A stretch of 64,000 bases of DNA from Bordetella genomosp. 2 (GTDB lineage: Bacteria; Pseudomonadota; Gammaproteobacteria; Burkholderiales; Burkholderiaceae_B). The notes under the pieces are model-generated. The model was given only the letters and a program-made list of their open reading frames with translations, was not told the DNA's origin and did no database searches. Shown here piece by piece: positions 62,083-64,000 of the stretch. The stretch is taken from the NCBI RefSeq assembly GCF_002261345.1, contig NZ_NEVT01000006.1:1054001-1118000 (forward strand). Direction: 5' to 3'. How positions within the stretch are numbered: the first letter of the stretch is position 1; every line of letters begins with the position of its first letter. A program made the translations under genes and the position numbers.

Positions 62083-63470
62083 ATGACATACCACCCAGCC
62101 AGCTTCGCGGCGCTTTCCTTTCATGATGCCCGCGCCAGATTTTTCGTCGGAACAACTTCGCCAGCGGAGTATTTGGACGAGTGCCTCGGCAGAATTAGAG
62201 CCGACAAACAATCCGTACGCGCCTGGACGTCACTTCGGGCTGAACAGGCGAAGCGGGAAGCCCGCGAGTCGGAAGCCCGGTACAAAGCTGGCAAACCACT
62301 GTCTAGGATCGACGGGATGCCGGTTGGAGTCAAAGATCTTATTTCGACGTGGGATCTTCCCACAACGGAAGGAATAAGAGGAAATGAAGACAACTTCATT
62401 GACTTGGACGCCCCATGTATTCAAGCGTTGCGAGCAGCAGGTGCAATCATCGTCGGCAAGGTAACCACTACGGAACTGGGGGAGGCGACCCTTCTCCCAC
62501 CCGAAATCCCTTCGACTTGGCCCGTACGCCTGGTGGATCATCGAGTGGCTCTGCCGCGGCGGTTGGCGCCAGAATGGTCCCGGTGGCCATAGGAACTCAG
62601 GTGGCCGGTTCGATACTTAGGCCCTCCGGGTATTGCGCAAACTATGCCATCAAGCCGTCCTTTGGAGCCATACATCGGGGCGATCGAGCAAGTTATAGCC
62701 AGAGCTGCATTGGAATACACGCAGGCGATCTTCACGATATGTGGAACACCTTATACGAAATCGCAATCAGAACAGGCGGCGACCCTGGCGCCCTCGGCCT
62801 CGTAGGCGAAGCTGAACTTACCGCATCCATTTATCCTTCGACCATCATCCGCATTGAAGGCTTGGGATGGAGAGCCACAGAGGGGTCAACGAAAGCGGCA
62901 TTTCTTCAGGTTATCGAGCGGTTGAAACGACAGGGGGTGCGTATCCTGGATCGAACCGATTTTCCGGAAATCGAAGAGTTCGAGCAGAGTCTGACTGATG
63001 CCGCCGATACCATCACCACCTTGCTTGCCTACGAAAACAAGTGGTATCTCGAAAATCTGGCGCGTCGTGGATTGCCATTGTCCCAATACACGATGGGCAC
63101 ACTGAACAAAGGCCGCCAGCTTGGCATTGACGACTATCGGACAGCCCTTGCAAAGCGGCAGCGTATGGAAGCGGCTTTTATGCGGCTGAGGTCTCTTTCT
63201 GAGTTCTTCATTACCCCTACGAATACATCGCCCGCTCCTTTACTTGAGCACCCCCGTGCTACGAACGGAATCGCGAACGTAGGTACCGGTAACCCCGCAT
63301 ATAACCTGATACCGTCCTTGCTTCGCTGTCCGGCCATATCGCTTCCCCTGCTCGGAGTTCGGGATTTGCCAGTGGGCATACAGGTCTTCGCTCAGCGCGA
63401 CAATGATTTTCGACTCTGCAAGGCGGGCAAGTGGATAAAGGAGAACATCACGCCCGTAGTTGTCGAATGA
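62083..63470 (+). pseudogene. Amidase signature-family gene, frameshifted in a G5 tract
   Basis: The N-terminal part (to about 62480) is in the first frame, with the catalytic Lys in MPVGVKDLIS. The remainder is in another frame: DPSPTRNPFDLARTPGGSSSGSAAAVGARMVPVAIGTQVAGSILRPSG, which includes the cis-Ser in GGSSSG and the nucleophile in VAGSI. The two join at GGGGG (62478-62482). One more G would read ELGGGDPSP, which is the usual amidase sequence, so a single base is missing. The enzyme would hydrolyse an amide to acid and ammonia. The gene is otherwise full length, to the stop at 63470. Confidence 0.88.
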
Positions 63471-63569
63471 GCTGATATCAAGGTTGACGTACGCCTGAGG
63501 GCGAGCCGTAGAGATTCGAACTGAGCGCCGATCAGCCTTGGGGTGGCATTTTCCGTTTGTCCCAAAAGC

Positions 63570-63602
63570 AAAACCCCAGTGAGGGGAGCTCACTGGGGTT
63601 TT
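63570..63602 (-). terminator. Intrinsic terminator of the rrn operon
   Basis: AAAACCCCAGTGAG (63570-63583) pairs with CTCACTGGGGTTTT (63589-63602), a 14-bp stem with a 5-base loop and A/T ends on both sides, so it can work in both directions. It lies ten bases past the 5S rRNA end on the minus strand and also faces the amidase pseudogene on the plus strand. Confidence 0.9.
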
Positions 63603-63612
63603 GGGGATAAGA

Positions 63613-63726
63613 GCCTGACGATGACCTACTTTCACACACGGATGTGCACTATCATCGGCGCGAAGGCGTTTCACTGTCCTGTTCGGGATGGGAAGGAGTG
63701 GGACCACCTTGCTATGGTCGTCAGGC
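63613..63726 (-). rRNA. rrf: 5S ribosomal RNA
   Basis: On the minus strand the sequence begins GCCTGACGACCATAGCAAGG and ends GTAGGTCATCGTCAGGC. The complementary ends form helix I and the CCCACTCC, GAACAGGACAGTGAAACGCC and CGCCGATGATAGTG segments match bacterial 5S rRNA. The ends are estimated from the helix I pairing. It is the last gene of the rrn operon. Confidence 0.93.
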
Positions 63727-63875
63727 GTAGCGGGTTGGGCGCAGGCCGAGTGTGGCCGGCGCCGCAATTCGGAAGAAGCACATCGCGCCCGGGATGGGGC
63801 GAGGGTTATGAAGTTTGTTTGAACGGCACTTGACTGCTACGCGCTCATACCAGGTCTATAAAACCCGCAGAGTTA
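63727..63875 (-). other. 23S-5S internal transcribed spacer
   Basis: About 150 bases between 23S and 5S rRNA. I see no tRNA gene in it. It presumably holds processing stems for both rRNAs, but no clear long stem stands out. Confidence 0.7.
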
Positions 63876-64000
63876 TAGGATCAAGCCGCACGGGCAATTA
63901 GTATCGGTTAGCTCAACGCATTACTGCGCTTCCACACCCGACCTATCAACGTTCTGGTCTCGAACGACCCTTCAGGGGGGTCAAGCCCCCGGGATACCTA
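63876..64000 (-). rRNA. rrl: 23S ribosomal RNA, 3' end
   Basis: The last 125 bases of 23S rRNA are present on the minus strand; the gene runs off the right edge. The segments TGAAGGGTCGTTCGAGACCA, GTTGATAGGTCGGGTGTGG, GTTGAGCTAACCGATACTAA and TGCGGCTTGATCCT match the conserved 3' domain. The mature end is placed near 63876 by analogy with the E. coli end and may be a few bases off. Confidence 0.93.

Noticed and set aside
63727..63875. tRNA gene between 23S and 5S rRNA
   Set aside because: No cloverleaf or TTCGA-type T-loop could be placed in the spacer.
1..64000. Insertion sequences such as IS481 or IS1001, and prophage
   Set aside because: No transposase or integrase frame and no matching terminal repeats were seen.
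1..64000. CRISPR array
   Set aside because: No regularly spaced direct repeats were found; repeats seen are single inverted pairs in promoters and terminators.

Overview
The window is GC-rich (clearly above 60% by eye) and densely coded. Its gene content is that of a beta-proteobacterium of the family Alcaligenaceae, most likely a Bordetella of the bronchiseptica/parapertussis/pertussis group. The pointers are five periplasmic Bug/TctC-type solute receptors, a histone-H1-tailed HU protein of the BpH2 type, malonate and acyl-CoA catabolic operons, and an ABC system of the TrpX type. I see no IS481-like copy, which makes B. pertussis less likely but does not exclude it. Two genes carry single-base frameshifts in short G tracts, which fits either a host-restricted lineage or consensus errors.

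Layout. 1-5.4 kb: an RND drug-efflux operon (adaptor, pump, start of the outer-membrane channel, all minus) with a small receiver-less OmpR-type regulator beside it. 5.5-8.3 kb: patatin-like phospholipase, DUF4136 lipoprotein, modE. 8.3-11.1 kb: ABC importer of the TrpX-permease-ATPase type. 11.2-16.8 kb: malonate operon (GntR regulator, malonyl-CoA decarboxylase, enoyl-CoA hydratase, malonyl-CoA synthetase, Bug receptor). 16.9-25.9 kb: IclR-controlled acyl-CoA operon (hydratase, ADP-forming CoA ligase, Bug receptor, two acyl-CoA dehydrogenases, spermidine-synthase-like gene), then a thiolase and Bug receptor. 27.1-30.9 kb: frameshifted LysR divergent from CoA-transferase, MaoC and Bug genes. 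30.9-36.4 kb: fused tautomerase, glycine betaine/proline-type ABC importer, cyclopropane fatty acid synthase. 36.5-42.3 kb: Bcr/CflA exporter, ribosomal proteins L28 and L33, branched-chain amino-acid-type ABC system with fused permeases. 42.3-47.8 kb: SulP transporter, hemerythrin-like protein, DD-carboxypeptidase and ClC channel in one minus-strand run. 48-50.4 kb: HU-like protein, MarR regulator and MFS exporter. 50.5-56.7 kb: leuS-lptE-holA-proA housekeeping cluster and a small membrane protein. 56.7-59.9 kb: LysR regulator divergent from a DHA2 exporter, then two small genes. 59.9-63.5 kb: a lower-GC LysR-Bug-amidase block with a broken amidase. 63.57 kb to the end: terminator, 5S rRNA and the 3' end of 23S rRNA of a minus-strand rrn operon.

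How it works together. Much of the window is a set of modules, each pairing a regulator, a few CoA-ester enzymes and a Bug receptor, for uptake and breakdown of small carboxylic acids. No TctA/TctB membrane partner lies in the window, so the receptors must share a transporter encoded elsewhere or act as sensors. The rest is core functions (translation, LPS export, replication, proline synthesis, cell wall) with efflux and ion-transport genes between them. I found no CRISPR array, prophage, insertion sequence or tRNA. The least explained material is regulatory: several long perfect inverted repeats, notably one that contains the start codon of the MarR gene.
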